This document shows, piece by piece, positions 35,973 through 45,049 of a DNA stretch of 64,000 nt; the first letter of the stretch is position 1; the number at the start of each line of letters is the position of its first letter. The notes under the pieces are model-generated. The model ran no database searches. It was not told the DNA's origin and saw nothing but the letters and a program-made list of their open reading frames with translations. Where the stretch lies: NCBI RefSeq assembly GCF_001042595.1, contig NZ_AP012326.1, forward strand, positions 248,001 through 312,000, given 5' to 3'. The translations under genes and the position numbers were made by a program. The DNA comes from Bifidobacterium dentium JCM 1195 = DSM 20436. Lineage in GTDB: Bacteria > Actinomycetota > Actinomycetes > Actinomycetales > Bifidobacteriaceae.

Positions 35973-38237
35973 TCAGTCGGCGGTCAGCACGAACAACCGT
36001 GATGAGAAGTCGGTGGTGACGCCCAGCGGGTTCACGTCATCCATCTGCCCGCAGGAGGCATCGGAATCGACCAGACCGATGCGCATGAGTTCGGCACCGG
36101 TGAACGACCTGCCGGCAATGCTGGAAGCGCCGGTGCAATCCACCTTATATGTCAGTCCTGCATCCAAACCGCGCAACGCAAGTCGTGTGAACGCACCGTT
36201 CGGCGTGATCAGCAGACGGTAATCGCCGACGATCGCGGTATGCCGATCACGGGAAACCACCATCCAAGCGGCCTTCTCATTGCCGTACGGGGCGATCAGC
36301 CGGTGGAAATCGCCGGTATGCAGTATTTCGCGGTATCGCTTGAACCATGCGACCTGCCTGTGGACCTCATCCAACTCGGCGTCCGACAGACGCCCCAGAT
36401 CAAGTTCATAGCCGAACGTGCCGAATGCGGCGACGTTCGCGCGCGTGGCAAGCGGCGCCGAACGCATCGTCTGATGGTTCGGCGTGATCGACACATGCGC
36501 GCCCATCGTGCTCAGCGGGTAGAACATGCTCGTGCCATACTGGATCTTCAGCCGTTCGATGGCGTCCGAATCATCCGAACACCAGATCTGCGGCGTATAG
36601 AACAGCATGCCCATGTCGAACCGGCCACCGCCCGACGCGCAACCCTCGATGATGAGCTCCGGGAAGGCCGTGAGCAGCCGCTCCAGCAAATCGTAGACGC
36701 CCAGAATGTAGCGATGGTACGCCTCGCCCTGATGTTCGGCATCGCGCGACAGGTCGTAGCCTTCCGAGACGAAACGGTTCATATCCCACTTGATGTATGA
36801 GATGTTCGCGGAACCCAGCAGCGCGCTCATCTGCTCGAAGATGTTGTCGACCACCGCGGCATCCGCGAAATTCAGCAGATACTCATTACGGCCATGGCTG
36901 GGCTTACGGTGGGGAGTGCGAATCGCCCAATCCGGATGCGCACGGTACAGGTCGGAATCCGCATTCACCGCCTCCGGCTCGAACCACAGGCCGAAACGCA
37001 TGCCCAGATCGTTGACGCGGCGGGCCAGCGAGGCCAATCCGTTCGGCAGACGCCGCGGATTCGGCCGCCAATCGCCCAACCCTGCGGTATCGTCATTGCG
37101 TGCGCCGAACCAACCATCATCCAGTACGAACAGTTCGATGCCGGCATTCCGTGCGGTCCGTGCGATGTCGACCAGCCTGTCCTCATTGAAATCGAAATAC
37201 GTCGCCTCCCAGTTGTTGATGAGCACCGGTCGCTCGCGTCGCTTCCAAGGACCGCGCACGATATGCTCCAACACCGTACGGTGGAAGGCATGGCTCAGGC
37301 CGGTCAGGCCCTCGGCCGAAAACGCGAGCAACGCCTCCGGCGACTGGAACGTCTCGCCCGGCGCAAGGCGCCATGAGAAGCCGAAATCATTGATGCCCAC
37401 TTGCACGCGCGTCACGTCGAACGTGTCCACTTCGGCATGCAGATCGAAATTGCCCGAATACTCGAAGGCCACGCCGATCGCCTCGCCCTGCGACTCCGTG
37501 GTGGCCGGGCGCGCGAATACCGCGCACGGGTTCAGAAAATGCCCGCTCGCATTGCGCAACGATTCGATCTGCTGCACACCGTAATGCAACGGTTGCGTAT
37601 GCGGATGGCGCTCGCGGGCCCATGCTCCGGCGAATTCGGTCATCGTGTAGTTACGGTCGGGCAGGTCGAGATTGAGACTCATCACGCGTTCGAGGCTGAC
37701 CGGCTCGCCTCCGCCATTCGTGATGCGCACGCTGCGCGCGATGACCGGCTGGTCGCGGAAAATCGTGTATTGCAGGATTACGGTGAGACCTGTCGGCCGG
37801 TCGATGAGCTCGATTTCCAACGTGGTCGCCTCATCGTCATGCTCCACATACGTTGCCGGCAGTCCCGCAAGTCGTGGTTTGCCGGCGATGATGCGATAGC
37901 CGCCTGCATATGTCAGATCGGTGAGGGTCGATCCGTTGCCCTGCCGGACTTCCAGCGCCGGCCGCCGGTAGTCGCCGCCACCGTATTCGGGGAATTCCTG
38001 ACGCATCCTTTCCAGCGTGTAGGTGAGGTTGCCGGGAATGCGGCATGTGGTGGTGGGCGAATGCGTCACCTCCGTCAGATAACTGAAATCCTCACGGTCC
38101 GGTACGGCTGCGCCGAAATACAGATTGATGAGCTTGCCCTGCCCGTCGGCGTGGAAGACGTAGCTGATCCGACCGTTGGTCAGATGGAACTGCCGAGTAT
38201 GCTCGTGCACGATGATGGCGGCGGTGTTGTCGGTCAT
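35973..38237 (-). CDS. Alpha-galactosidase, glycoside hydrolase family 36
   Basis: Product of 754 aa, no signal peptide, so cytoplasmic. The N-terminal beta domain covers about 1-330; the barrel has WEATYFDFNEDRL and FVLDDGWFGARNDD. The predicted nucleophile is Asp485 in YIKWDMNRF, and the acid/base is in SDDSDA (554-559), after EGCASGGGRFD. It removes alpha-1,6-galactose from raffinose, stachyose and melibiose, a core trait of bifidobacteria. The ATG at 38237 (MTDNTAA) is chosen over upstream starts. A perfect palindrome CGCACGCGTGCG (38302-38313) lies next to a minus-strand TTGACC (38286-38291). Confidence 0.94.
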   Translation of the reverse strand: MTDNTAAIIVHEHTRQFHLTNGRISYVFHADGQGKLINLYFGAAVPDREDFSYLTEVTHSPTTTCRIPGNLTYTLERMRQEFPEYGGGDYRRPALEVRQGNGSTLTDLTYAGGYRIIAGKPRLAGLPATYVEHDDEATTLEIELIDRPTGLTVILQYTIFRDQPVIARSVRITNGGGEPVSLERVMSLNLDLPDRNYTMTEFAGAWARERHPHTQPLHYGVQQIESLRNASGHFLNPCAVFARPATTESQGEAIGVAFEYSGNFDLHAEVDTFDVTRVQVGINDFGFSWRLAPGETFQSPEALLAFSAEGLTGLSHAFHRTVLEHIVRGPWKRRERPVLINNWEATYFDFNEDRLVDIARTARNAGIELFVLDDGWFGARNDDTAGLGDWRPNPRRLPNGLASLARRVNDLGMRFGLWFEPEAVNADSDLYRAHPDWAIRTPHRKPSHGRNEYLLNFADAAVVDNIFEQMSALLGSANISYIKWDMNRFVSEGYDLSRDAEHQGEAYHRYILGVYDLLERLLTAFPELIIEGCASGGGRFDMGMLFYTPQIWCSDDSDAIERLKIQYGTSMFYPLSTMGAHVSITPNHQTMRSAPLATRANVAAFGTFGYELDLGRLSDAELDEVHRQVAWFKRYREILHTGDFHRLIAPYGNEKAAWMVVSRDRHTAIVGDYRLLITPNGAFTRLALRGLDAGLTYKVDCTGASSIAGRSFTGAELMRIGLVDSDASCGQMDDVNPLGVTTDFSSRLFVLTAD

Positions 38238-38301
38238 GATGGCCTCGCTGGTTCGTTTGCTGATGGTCGATTGGGATTGGTTGGAGGTCAAGTGTAGGGA
38301 G

Positions 38302-38313
38302 CGCACGCGTGCG
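38302..38313 (-). promoter_or_regulatory. Palindrome upstream of the alpha-galactosidase gene
   Basis: CGCACGCGTGCG is a perfect 12-bp palindrome, 65 bp before the GH36 start and just upstream of a possible -35 box TTGACC. The 256-bp gap to dnaX shows nothing else that I can name. Confidence 0.3.
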
Positions 38314-38493
38314 ATGCCGCGCCGGAAACCGGCGGTTTGTGCGCTGTCGATGACGATTTGTGGCGAGGCTCGCGCTTCGTCGGTGCGCCCGCCCGCGAGT
38401 CGAGCGAGACGGCTGGAAAACGGACTGTGCCTGGGGCGTATCGTGTCGTAAGAAATCGGTAGCCTAGTGACATTACGGCGGAAGGATTTTGCT

Positions 38494-41049
38494 ATGGCAT
38501 TGGCACTGTACAGAAGATATCGCCCCGATACGTTCGACGGGGTGATCGGGCAGGATCAGGTCACCGTTCCGCTCATGCGCGCGCTTGACGAAGGCAAGCT
38601 GACGCACGCCTATCTTTTTTCCGGCCCGCGCGGTTGCGGCAAAACGTCGTCCGCGCGTATTCTGGCCCGATGCGTGAACTGCGAGAAGGGGCCGACCTCG
38701 CATCCGTGCGGCGAATGCGAGAGCTGTCGCGATCTGGCCACCGGCGGTCCCGGTTCCATCGACGTGGTCGAAATCGACGCCGCCTCGCACAACGGCGTGG
38801 ATGACGCCCGTGAACTGCGCGAACGCGCCGGTTTCGCCCCGGCCCGCGACCGCTACAAGATCTTCATCCTCGACGAGGCCCACATGGTCACGCCGCAAGG
38901 CTTCAACGCACTGCTCAAAATCGTGGAGGAGCCACCGGAACATGTCATGTTCATCTTCGCCACCACCGAACCCGACAAGGTGATCGGCACCATCCGCTCG
39001 CGCACCCACCATTATCCGTTCCGTTTGGTGCCGCAGGAGGTCATGGGGCCTTATCTGGAGCGAATCTGCAGCGACGAGCATATCGAGGCCGAGCCGGGTG
39101 TGCTGCGGCTGGCCATGCGTGCCGGCGGCGGCTCCGTGCGCGATACGCTGTCCGTGCTCGACCAGCTCATGGTCGGTTCCGTGGATGGTGTGATTCCCTA
39201 CGATTCCGCCGTGGCATTGCTCGGTTTCACGCCCGAGGCGCTGATCGGCGAGGCGATCGATGCCGTGATCGACAAGAACGGCGAAGCGTTGTACGGCGTG
39301 GTGCAGAAGGTCGTGGTCGGAGGATTCGATCCTCGTCGTTTTGTGGAGGATCTGCTCGCTCGCGTACGTGATCTGCTTGTGCTCACGTTGGGCGGGGAAC
39401 GTGCGGAAAGCGTGCTCTCCGACGATTCCGCCGCCGAAGACATGGACGATTTGCGCCGTCAGGCTTCCGCGTTGGGCTTGGCCGCGTTGACGACGATGGC
39501 CGATACCATCAACGCCACGTTGGGCGGTATGACCGGTGCGATTTCGCCGCGCATGCGTTTGGAGCTGCTTGCCGCGCGCCTGCTCGCCGGACGTGAGACC
39601 AACGGCTCGTCCGGAGTGGCCGGTGATGCCACGGCCCCCGATGCGGCAGCGCAACCATCCGGCGGTTCCGCGCGTTACGGCATGGCCGGATCGCGCCGCC
39701 GTCCGGCACAGGCCGAGACCCAGCCATCGCAACCTGCGCCAAGCGTGCCGCAACAATCCGTGCAGGCTTCCACGGCACCGAAAAGTTCGGCGGATGCCGT
39801 GACTTCCGGCATGGCATCCACCATGGCCGCCTTCGAACAGGCCATGAACGCGCCGCTGGGAGATGGGGAAGCCAAGGCACCGTCGCAGACGGCCGCGCCT
39901 TTGCCGGCAAACGACAACCGCACGCCCGATCAGAAGTGGGACGCTCTGGTGGCAAGTCTGCCGGACGACGTACGACGCTACATCAATCGTGAGAAGGTGC
40001 CGCGCATCATGCTCGACGAGCAGGCCCAAGGCGGTCCCAAACTGTGGATCAAATTCGACAGGTCCCTGAGCAAGTACGCCTTCGCCAAGGCCGTCGCCTC
40101 CGAATCGCTGAATGGCACCAACAACGTGGTGAGCATCGTGCGTGCCGAAGTGCATAAGGTGTTCGGCCCGAGCGTCACGCTTGCGCCTGCCAAGAAGCTG
40201 GCCGATGGGGAAGTGGCCGTGCCGTGGAGCAAACTCAGCCCCGAGGAACAGCGCAAGATCAACGCGCAGCTCGTACAGGAACAGCTCAAGGCGGCAACCC
40301 TGCTGACGCAGAATCTGGGTTCCGATTCCGCCGCCGGCAAGGAGCCGAAAGACGGCGAAAAAGCCGAGTCTGCCGCGGATCCGACGGACGGGGAGAGCCA
40401 CCGAGGCGGGTCCGCAACCGCTTCGGCGGAAGCTGATCCGTGGAGTGCTCCGGCGCAGTCCGCCGCACCCGCCGACGATGATCCGTGGGGTGCGCCCATG
40501 CAGTCTCCCGTTGCGGTGAACGTCAACGACGTGAAGGCGCCGGAACGGCATCGGAAGCATGTCGCCGTGCCGGATATCAGTGACGACGTGGATCCGTGGG
40601 CCGCCTCGGTTCCTACCCCGCAAGGCATGTCCGATTCCATGCGGGCACCCGATCCGATGCAGACGGCCGATTCCGTACAAGCCATGCCGCAGGATGACGA
40701 TGATCCGTGGAATCAGCCGTTGCCGCAGCCGGTGCAGCAATCGCAATCCCAGCCATCCCAGCAATCTCAAACACCGTCGGCGAGGCAGCATCGCGATCTG
40801 CGTCATGAGGCGGCACCGGCTGCCGATGATCCGTGGAGCCAGCGTTTCGCCGCCCCGGAACCGGCAAAGCCGCAAGTTGCCGCGGAAGATGACGAGTACT
40901 CGATGAGTGACGAGTCGCTGGGCACTGCGACCGCGCTGGATGTGGACGAATTGAGCCGTATTTTCGAAGTCAATAAAATCGAGGATTTCACGGCGGACGA
41001 TCTGAAGAATCCGCGTAACATGCAGACGAAGAAGAGCCTCGACGACTAG
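38494..41049 (+). CDS. dnaX: DNA polymerase III subunit gamma/tau
   Basis: Product of 851 aa. GAAGGA is 7 nt from the ATG at 38494 (MALALYRRYRPDTFDGVIGQ). The AAA+ part has Walker A GPRGCGKTS, a four-Cys zinc site (CVNCEKG ... CGECESC), Walker B ILDEAH and sensor 1 FATTEP. Domain III ends near 385. The rest is a low-complexity tau-like tail with five DPW motifs in acidic patches (nt 40434-40840). It loads the beta clamp at replication forks. It is followed 30 bp on by recR, the usual pairing. I see no clear slippery site for a gamma form. Confidence 0.96.
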   Translation: MALALYRRYRPDTFDGVIGQDQVTVPLMRALDEGKLTHAYLFSGPRGCGKTSSARILARCVNCEKGPTSHPCGECESCRDLATGGPGSIDVVEIDAASHNGVDDARELRERAGFAPARDRYKIFILDEAHMVTPQGFNALLKIVEEPPEHVMFIFATTEPDKVIGTIRSRTHHYPFRLVPQEVMGPYLERICSDEHIEAEPGVLRLAMRAGGGSVRDTLSVLDQLMVGSVDGVIPYDSAVALLGFTPEALIGEAIDAVIDKNGEALYGVVQKVVVGGFDPRRFVEDLLARVRDLLVLTLGGERAESVLSDDSAAEDMDDLRRQASALGLAALTTMADTINATLGGMTGAISPRMRLELLAARLLAGRETNGSSGVAGDATAPDAAAQPSGGSARYGMAGSRRRPAQAETQPSQPAPSVPQQSVQASTAPKSSADAVTSGMASTMAAFEQAMNAPLGDGEAKAPSQTAAPLPANDNRTPDQKWDALVASLPDDVRRYINREKVPRIMLDEQAQGGPKLWIKFDRSLSKYAFAKAVASESLNGTNNVVSIVRAEVHKVFGPSVTLAPAKKLADGEVAVPWSKLSPEEQRKINAQLVQEQLKAATLLTQNLGSDSAAGKEPKDGEKAESAADPTDGESHRGGSATASAEADPWSAPAQSAAPADDDPWGAPMQSPVAVNVNDVKAPERHRKHVAVPDISDDVDPWAASVPTPQGMSDSMRAPDPMQTADSVQAMPQDDDDPWNQPLPQPVQQSQSQPSQQSQTPSARQHRDLRHEAAPAADDPWSQRFAAPEPAKPQVAAEDDEYSMSDESLGTATALDVDELSRIFEVNKIEDFTADDLKNPRNMQTKKSLDD

Positions 41050-41079
41050 TCACGCAACCACTGAAAGGTAACAATTTCC

Positions 41080-41682
41080 ATGGCATTGGCCTATGACGGC
41101 GCCATCCAGCGCCTCATCGACGCATTCGCGCACCTGCCCGGCATCGGGCCGAAAGGAGCGCAACGTATCGCCTTCTACATGCTTAACGCCTCCGATGAGG
41201 AGTCGCAGGGCCTGATTGACGCCATCACCGAAGTCAAGGAGAAGGTGCGATTCTGCGAAATCTGCGGCAATGTGTGCGAGACCAGCCCCTGCCCGGTGTG
41301 TGTGGACCCTCGTCGCGATCGTAGCGTGATTTGCGTGGTGGAGGAGCCGAAGGACGTGATGAGCATCGAGCGCACGCGCGAATACCGTGGCCTGTACCAT
41401 GTGCTCGGCGGGGCGATCAATCCGATGGCGAACGTGCAGCCGAGCGATCTGAACATCGCCAAACTCATCGAGCGGTTGAAGGACAGCGAAGTCAAGGAGG
41501 TGATTCTCGCACTCAATCCGAACGTGGAAGGCGAGGCCACCACCAGCTTCCTCGCACAGCTGCTCTCGCAGACCGACATCAAGGTGACGCGTCTGGCCAG
41601 CGGCCTGCCGGTGGGCGGCGACCTCGAGTATGCCGACGAAATCACCTTGGGGCGTGCCCTCGCCGGTCGCCGCAATGTCTGA
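41080..41682 (+). CDS. recR: Recombination mediator RecR
   Basis: Product of 200 aa, the usual size. GAAAGG precedes the ATG at 41080. The N-terminal helix-hairpin-helix has [17 protein letters not shown]. The zinc finger is [16 protein letters not shown], and the Toprim domain begins [10 protein letters not shown]. The protein acts with RecO/RecF in gap repair. It is part of the dnaX-recR unit. Confidence 0.97.
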   Translation: MALAYDGAIQRLIDAFAHLPGIGPKGAQRIAFYMLNASDEESQGLIDAITEVKEKVRFCEICGNVCETSPCPVCVDPRRDRSVICVVEEPKDVMSIERTREYRGLYHVLGGAINPMANVQPSDLNIAKLIERLKDSEVKEVILALNPNVEGEATTSFLAQLLSQTDIKVTRLASGLPVGGDLEYADEITLGRALAGRRNV

Positions 41683-41783
41683 CCGTCGCATGCCCTCCAA
41701 CGAAGGCGCCGACGTTGCGGAATGAAGATGGCAGAGGCCCATTCGTGGAGTCTCGCAATTCCGTATGCTGGGCGTAGAGGGGC

Positions 41784-41809
41784 TTGACAAATCGGAATTT
41801 TTCTATAAT
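41784..41809 (+). promoter_or_regulatory. Promoter of the aspartokinase operon
   Basis: Consensus TTGACA (41784-41789) and TATAAT (41804-41809) are separated by only 14 bp, about 55 bp before the lysC start. Both hexamers are perfect, but the spacer is short, so strength is hard to judge. Confidence 0.6.
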
Positions 41810-41864
41810 CGTGCCGCTTGTCTAGAATCACAAGCAGGCAACACACTGAGAAGATTGGATAGTT

Positions 41865-42626
41865 GTGGCTCTTATCGTGCAGAAGTATGGCGGCTCCTCC
41901 GTGGCCGACCCAGAATCGATCAAGCGCGTGGCCCGACGCATCATCGAAACGAAGAACGCCGGCAATGATGTGGCCGTCGTGGTCTCCGCCATGGGCGACA
42001 CCACCGATGACCTGATCGATCAGGCGCTCAGCATCGATTCCAACCCGCCGGCACGCGAGATGGACATGCTGATGACCGCAGGTGAGCGTATTTCGATGAG
42101 TTTGCTCGCGATGGCGATTCATGCGGCCGGTTCACATGCATACTCCTTCACCGGTTCCCAGGCCGGTTTCATGACCGATGCCCAGTTCGGCACCGCACAC
42201 ATCAAGGCCGTGAAGCCCGATCGTGTGCGCCGCGCACTCGACCTTGGTTCCGTGGCCATCGTGGCCGGTTTCCAAGGCGTGAACGAGGGTGGTGACGCCA
42301 CCACGCTCGGCCGTGGCGGTTCCGACACCTCCGCGGTGGCGCTGGCGGTGGCGCTGGACGCCGACGTGTGCGAGATCTACACCGATGTCGACGGCGTATT
42401 CACCGCCGACCCGCGTATCGTCCCGGCCGCCCGCCGCATTCCGGTCATTGATTACGAGTCGATGCTGGAGATGTCATCCTGTGGATCCAAGGTGCTTGCC
42501 TTGCGTTGCGTGGAATACGCGCAGCGCTTCAACATGCCGTTGCATGTGCGCAGCTCCTTCTCACATCGCCGTGGCACGCTGATTGTGCCGGAAGGCGTCG
42601 ACCCGCGCAACCTGCCGAATATCTGA
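41865..42626 (+). CDS. lysC: Aspartokinase catalytic subunit, lacking ACT domains
   Basis: Product of 253 aa from a GTG at 41865. It opens [14 protein letters not shown], the kinase lysine motif, and has [26 protein letters not shown] and [13 protein letters not shown], then [17 protein letters not shown]. The chain ends after [13 protein letters not shown], exactly where the ACT domains begin in one-piece enzymes. The regulatory part is a separate gene 44 bp downstream in another frame. It phosphorylates aspartate, the first step to lysine, threonine, methionine and diaminopimelate. Confidence 0.94.
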   Translation: MALIVQKYGGSSVADPESIKRVARRIIETKNAGNDVAVVVSAMGDTTDDLIDQALSIDSNPPAREMDMLMTAGERISMSLLAMAIHAAGSHAYSFTGSQAGFMTDAQFGTAHIKAVKPDRVRRALDLGSVAIVAGFQGVNEGGDATTLGRGGSDTSAVALAVALDADVCEIYTDVDGVFTADPRIVPAARRIPVIDYESMLEMSSCGSKVLALRCVEYAQRFNMPLHVRSSFSHRRGTLIVPEGVDPRNLPNI

Positions 42627-42670
42627 ACACCAGTAAAGCTTCGAAATCACTTGAATCAAAGGTAAGAACA

Positions 42671-43234
42671 ATGAGCGAAAACAACAAGTCCCTGGGCGAC
42701 CTGTTCCCCGATCTGGGACCGGAAGTGCCGATCATCTCCGGTGTCGCGCATGACAGCACCGAGTCGCTAGCCACTGTGCGTCGTGTACCGAACGAGCCGG
42801 GCATGGCCGCCAAGGTGTTCACCATGCTGGCCGAAGCCGGCGTGAACGTCGACATGATCGTGCAGGCCTCCGCCTCCACGGGCACCGCCGACATCTCCTT
42901 CACCGTGCCGGGCACCGCCGCGGCCAAGGTGCAGGAAGTGCTGCAGGAGAAGCAGGATGAGCTGGGCTACCAGTCCTTCGACGTCGACGCCAATGTAGGT
43001 AAGGTCGCCGTGGTGGGCGTGGGCATGAAAACCCATTCCGGCCTGGCTGCCAAGTTCTTCAACGCGCTGAGCGACGAAGGTGTGAACGTGCTGATGATCT
43101 CCACTTCCGAGATCCGCATCGCCGCACTCGTGCCGCTCGGGCAGCTCAACGACGCCGTCAGAGCATTGCATACCGCGTACGGCTTGGATTCCGATCAGGT
43201 GGAAGCCGTGGTGTACGGCGGTACCGGCCGCTGA
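42671..43234 (+). CDS. Aspartokinase regulatory subunit, tandem ACT domains
   Basis: Product of 187 aa. AAAGG is 8 nt before the ATG at 42671. Two ACT domains read VRRVPNEPGMAAKVFTMLAEAGVNVDMI and VAVVGVGMKTHSGLAAKFFNALSDEGVNVLMISTSE, ending with the aspartokinase-type tail LNDAVRALHTAYGL. In corynebacteria a beta subunit arises from an internal start of the same frame; here it is a true second gene. It should give feedback control by lysine and/or threonine. Confidence 0.9.
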   Translation: MSENNKSLGDLFPDLGPEVPIISGVAHDSTESLATVRRVPNEPGMAAKVFTMLAEAGVNVDMIVQASASTGTADISFTVPGTAAAKVQEVLQEKQDELGYQSFDVDANVGKVAVVGVGMKTHSGLAAKFFNALSDEGVNVLMISTSEIRIAALVPLGQLNDAVRALHTAYGLDSDQVEAVVYGGTGR

Positions 43235-43273
43235 ACCGAGTGGCTGTTTTGGCCTCTTTGGTTTCTTTATGAG

Positions 43274-43312
43274 GTGGGTTTTCGCACACGATTCGCGAAA
43301 GCCCACTTTTTT
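43274..43312 (+). terminator. Intrinsic terminator of the aspartokinase operon
   Basis: A 12-bp stem (43274-43285 with 43295-43306, one G-T pair) is followed by TTTTTT, 40 bp after the stop codon. Confidence 0.85.
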
Positions 43313-43564
43313 GTAGGTCGTGTTTTCCGAACCCCAATGTGAAAGCCCCCTAACTATTCTGTGGGGTCACTCCAAAGAGATCGATTCGTCCTTAGGGGGT
43401 ATTGGGCGTGGATGAAGAGCCTCAAATCGTCGTACCGCTTACGCACGATCCCTTCAAACCCCTTGTTCTGCGAATCATGCATTGCACAACGGCTTCACCG
43501 ATTATGGCGTTCGTTGCGGCTGCACGCCGGATCGCAAGGCCTGTCATGACATCTGAATATGCAA

Positions 43565-43606
43565 CTGGGGTCTCTTTATCGGATGCATCCGATAAAGAGA
43601 CCCCAG
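43565..43606. repeat. Perfect 42-bp palindrome downstream of asd
   Basis: Both halves (CTGGGGTCTCTTTATCGGATG from 43565 inwards) are exact complements with no loop; the centre is GGATGCATCC. It lies 46 bp beyond the asd stop, in the 417-bp gap (43235-43651) whose other contents are the aspartokinase terminator and about 250 bp without recognisable genes. It may serve as a terminator for asd, although no T-run follows, or be a scar of a mobile element. Confidence 0.7.
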
Positions 43607-43651
43607 CCAGCATCTCTGACGGTCTTCCGCTAGAGATGCGCAGTCATGGAA

Positions 43652-44746
43652 TCACTTCTTGGTGATGTAGCCCAGCGCTTTGAGCATTTCGGCGCTTTCC
43701 AACGCTCCGCCGGCGGCGCCGCGCAAGGTGTTGTGCGCCAGTCCCACGAACTTCCAATCGAAGATGGAATCCTCACGCAGGCGGCCGATGGAGACGCCCA
43801 TGCCGCCTTCGTAATCCACATCCTTCTTGACCTGCGGGCGATCGTCTTCGGTCAGGTACTGGATGAACTGCTTCGGGGCGTGCGGCAGACCCAGCTCGGC
43901 GGCCTTGCTGGTATAGCTCACCAGACGGTCGACGAGCTCCTCCTTGGTCGGATTCTTGCCGAAATTGATGAACACGGTGGCGGTGTGGCCGTTGAGCACG
44001 GGCACACGGATGCACTGCGAAGTGATGCGCAGCGGGCCGTCGAACGGTACGATCTCACCCTGCTCGTCATCCACATGGCCGAAGACCTTGAGCGGTTCCT
44101 TCTCGGATTTCGCTTCCTCGCCGGAGATGAACGGAATGATGTTGCCCAGCATTTCCGGCCAATCGTTGAATGTCTTGCCTGCGCCGGAGATGGCCTGATA
44201 GGTGCTCACGACGACTTCGCGCGGTTCGAATTCCTTCCACGCGGCGAGAGCCGGCGTATAGGCTTGGATCGAACAGTTCGGCTTGACCGCGATGAAGCCG
44301 TGCTTGGTGCCGAGGCGCTTGCGCTGGTGGGCGATTACGTCGTAATGCTCGGGGTTGATCTCCGGTACGACCATCGGCACGTCCGGCGTCCAACGGTGGG
44401 CGCTGTTGTTGGACACGACCGGGGTCTCGGTCTTCGCGTATTCCTCTTCGATCGCGCGGATCTCGTCCTTCGGCATGTTCACCGCGGAGAATACGAAATC
44501 GACGTCCTTGACCACATCCTCGACGTCGGCCACGTTCTTGACGACCATGTTCTTGACGAATTCCGGCATCGGGGTTTCCATCTTCCAGCGACCGCCGATG
44601 GCTTCTTCGTAGGTCTTGCCGGCACTGTGCACGGACGCGGCAAGGGTGACCACTTCGAACCACGGATGGTTCTCGAGCAGCGTGACGAAGCGCTGTCCGA
44701 CCATGCCCGTAGCTCCGAGAATGCCGACCTTAATCTTTTCGGACAT
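43652..44746 (-). CDS. asd: Aspartate-semialdehyde dehydrogenase
   Basis: Product of 364 aa. It starts MSEKIKVGILGATGMVGQRFV, the NADP-binding GATGMVGQ motif; AGAGG lies upstream of the ATG. The active-site Cys is in VKPNCSIQAYTPAL, followed by STYQAISGAGKTF. It makes aspartate semialdehyde for lysine, threonine, methionine and peptidoglycan. It is transcribed towards the aspartokinase genes from a separate promoter. Two palindromic sites lie about 170-250 bp upstream in the divergent gap. Confidence 0.96.
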   Translation of the reverse strand: MSEKIKVGILGATGMVGQRFVTLLENHPWFEVVTLAASVHSAGKTYEEAIGGRWKMETPMPEFVKNMVVKNVADVEDVVKDVDFVFSAVNMPKDEIRAIEEEYAKTETPVVSNNSAHRWTPDVPMVVPEINPEHYDVIAHQRKRLGTKHGFIAVKPNCSIQAYTPALAAWKEFEPREVVVSTYQAISGAGKTFNDWPEMLGNIIPFISGEEAKSEKEPLKVFGHVDDEQGEIVPFDGPLRITSQCIRVPVLNGHTATVFINFGKNPTKEELVDRLVSYTSKAAELGLPHAPKQFIQYLTEDDRPQVKKDVDYEGGMGVSIGRLREDSIFDWKFVGLAHNTLRGAAGGALESAEMLKALGYITKK

Positions 44747-44916
44747 AACAACCTCTCGCTTGATGATGGAACGGTTCTGCAATTTCGATTGATGTACGCT
44801 TGAGGTCGACCAGCCGGCCCCAAACGACGTCGTGGGCGGCCACACGCGTTGTTTAATCTTACGAAATCGCCGGAACAACACCCTTCCGCCTTCCGTATGC
44901 TGGTCCGTCGCCCGGT

Positions 44917-44992
44917 TTGTCCGATTCTGGAGAATCGGACAACTGCGAAGCGGTTCAAGATGTCTGTGTGTCCGATTCTGGAGAATCGGACA
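44917..44992. promoter_or_regulatory. Two identical near-palindromic sites between asd and the DUF5701-like gene
   Basis: TGTCCGATTCT, two bases, then AGAATCGGACA occurs at 44918-44941 and again at 44969-44992, identical over 24 bp, with starts 51 bp apart. Both arms are perfect complements. The copies lie in the 303-bp divergent gap, 58-132 bp before the DUF5701-like start and further from asd. They look like operators for a dimeric regulator whose identity I cannot name. Confidence 0.65.
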
Positions 44993-45049
44993 AGTTGAGG
45001 CCTGCGTCACGGATATAACCGCTCGTGCGCCTTGCGTACACTGGTAAGC

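Noticed and set aside
38473-40875. An 800-codon open frame on the minus strand opposite dnaX
   Set aside because: It is the mirror of a GC-rich coding sequence: no family signature, no ribosome site, odd composition (rich in His, Arg and Gly), and it lies fully under a clear dnaX gene.
43361-43665. Small plus-strand frames of 62-87 codons between the aspartokinase and asd genes
   Set aside because: They overlap the 42-bp palindrome and the asd end, lack ribosome sites and show no protein-like composition.
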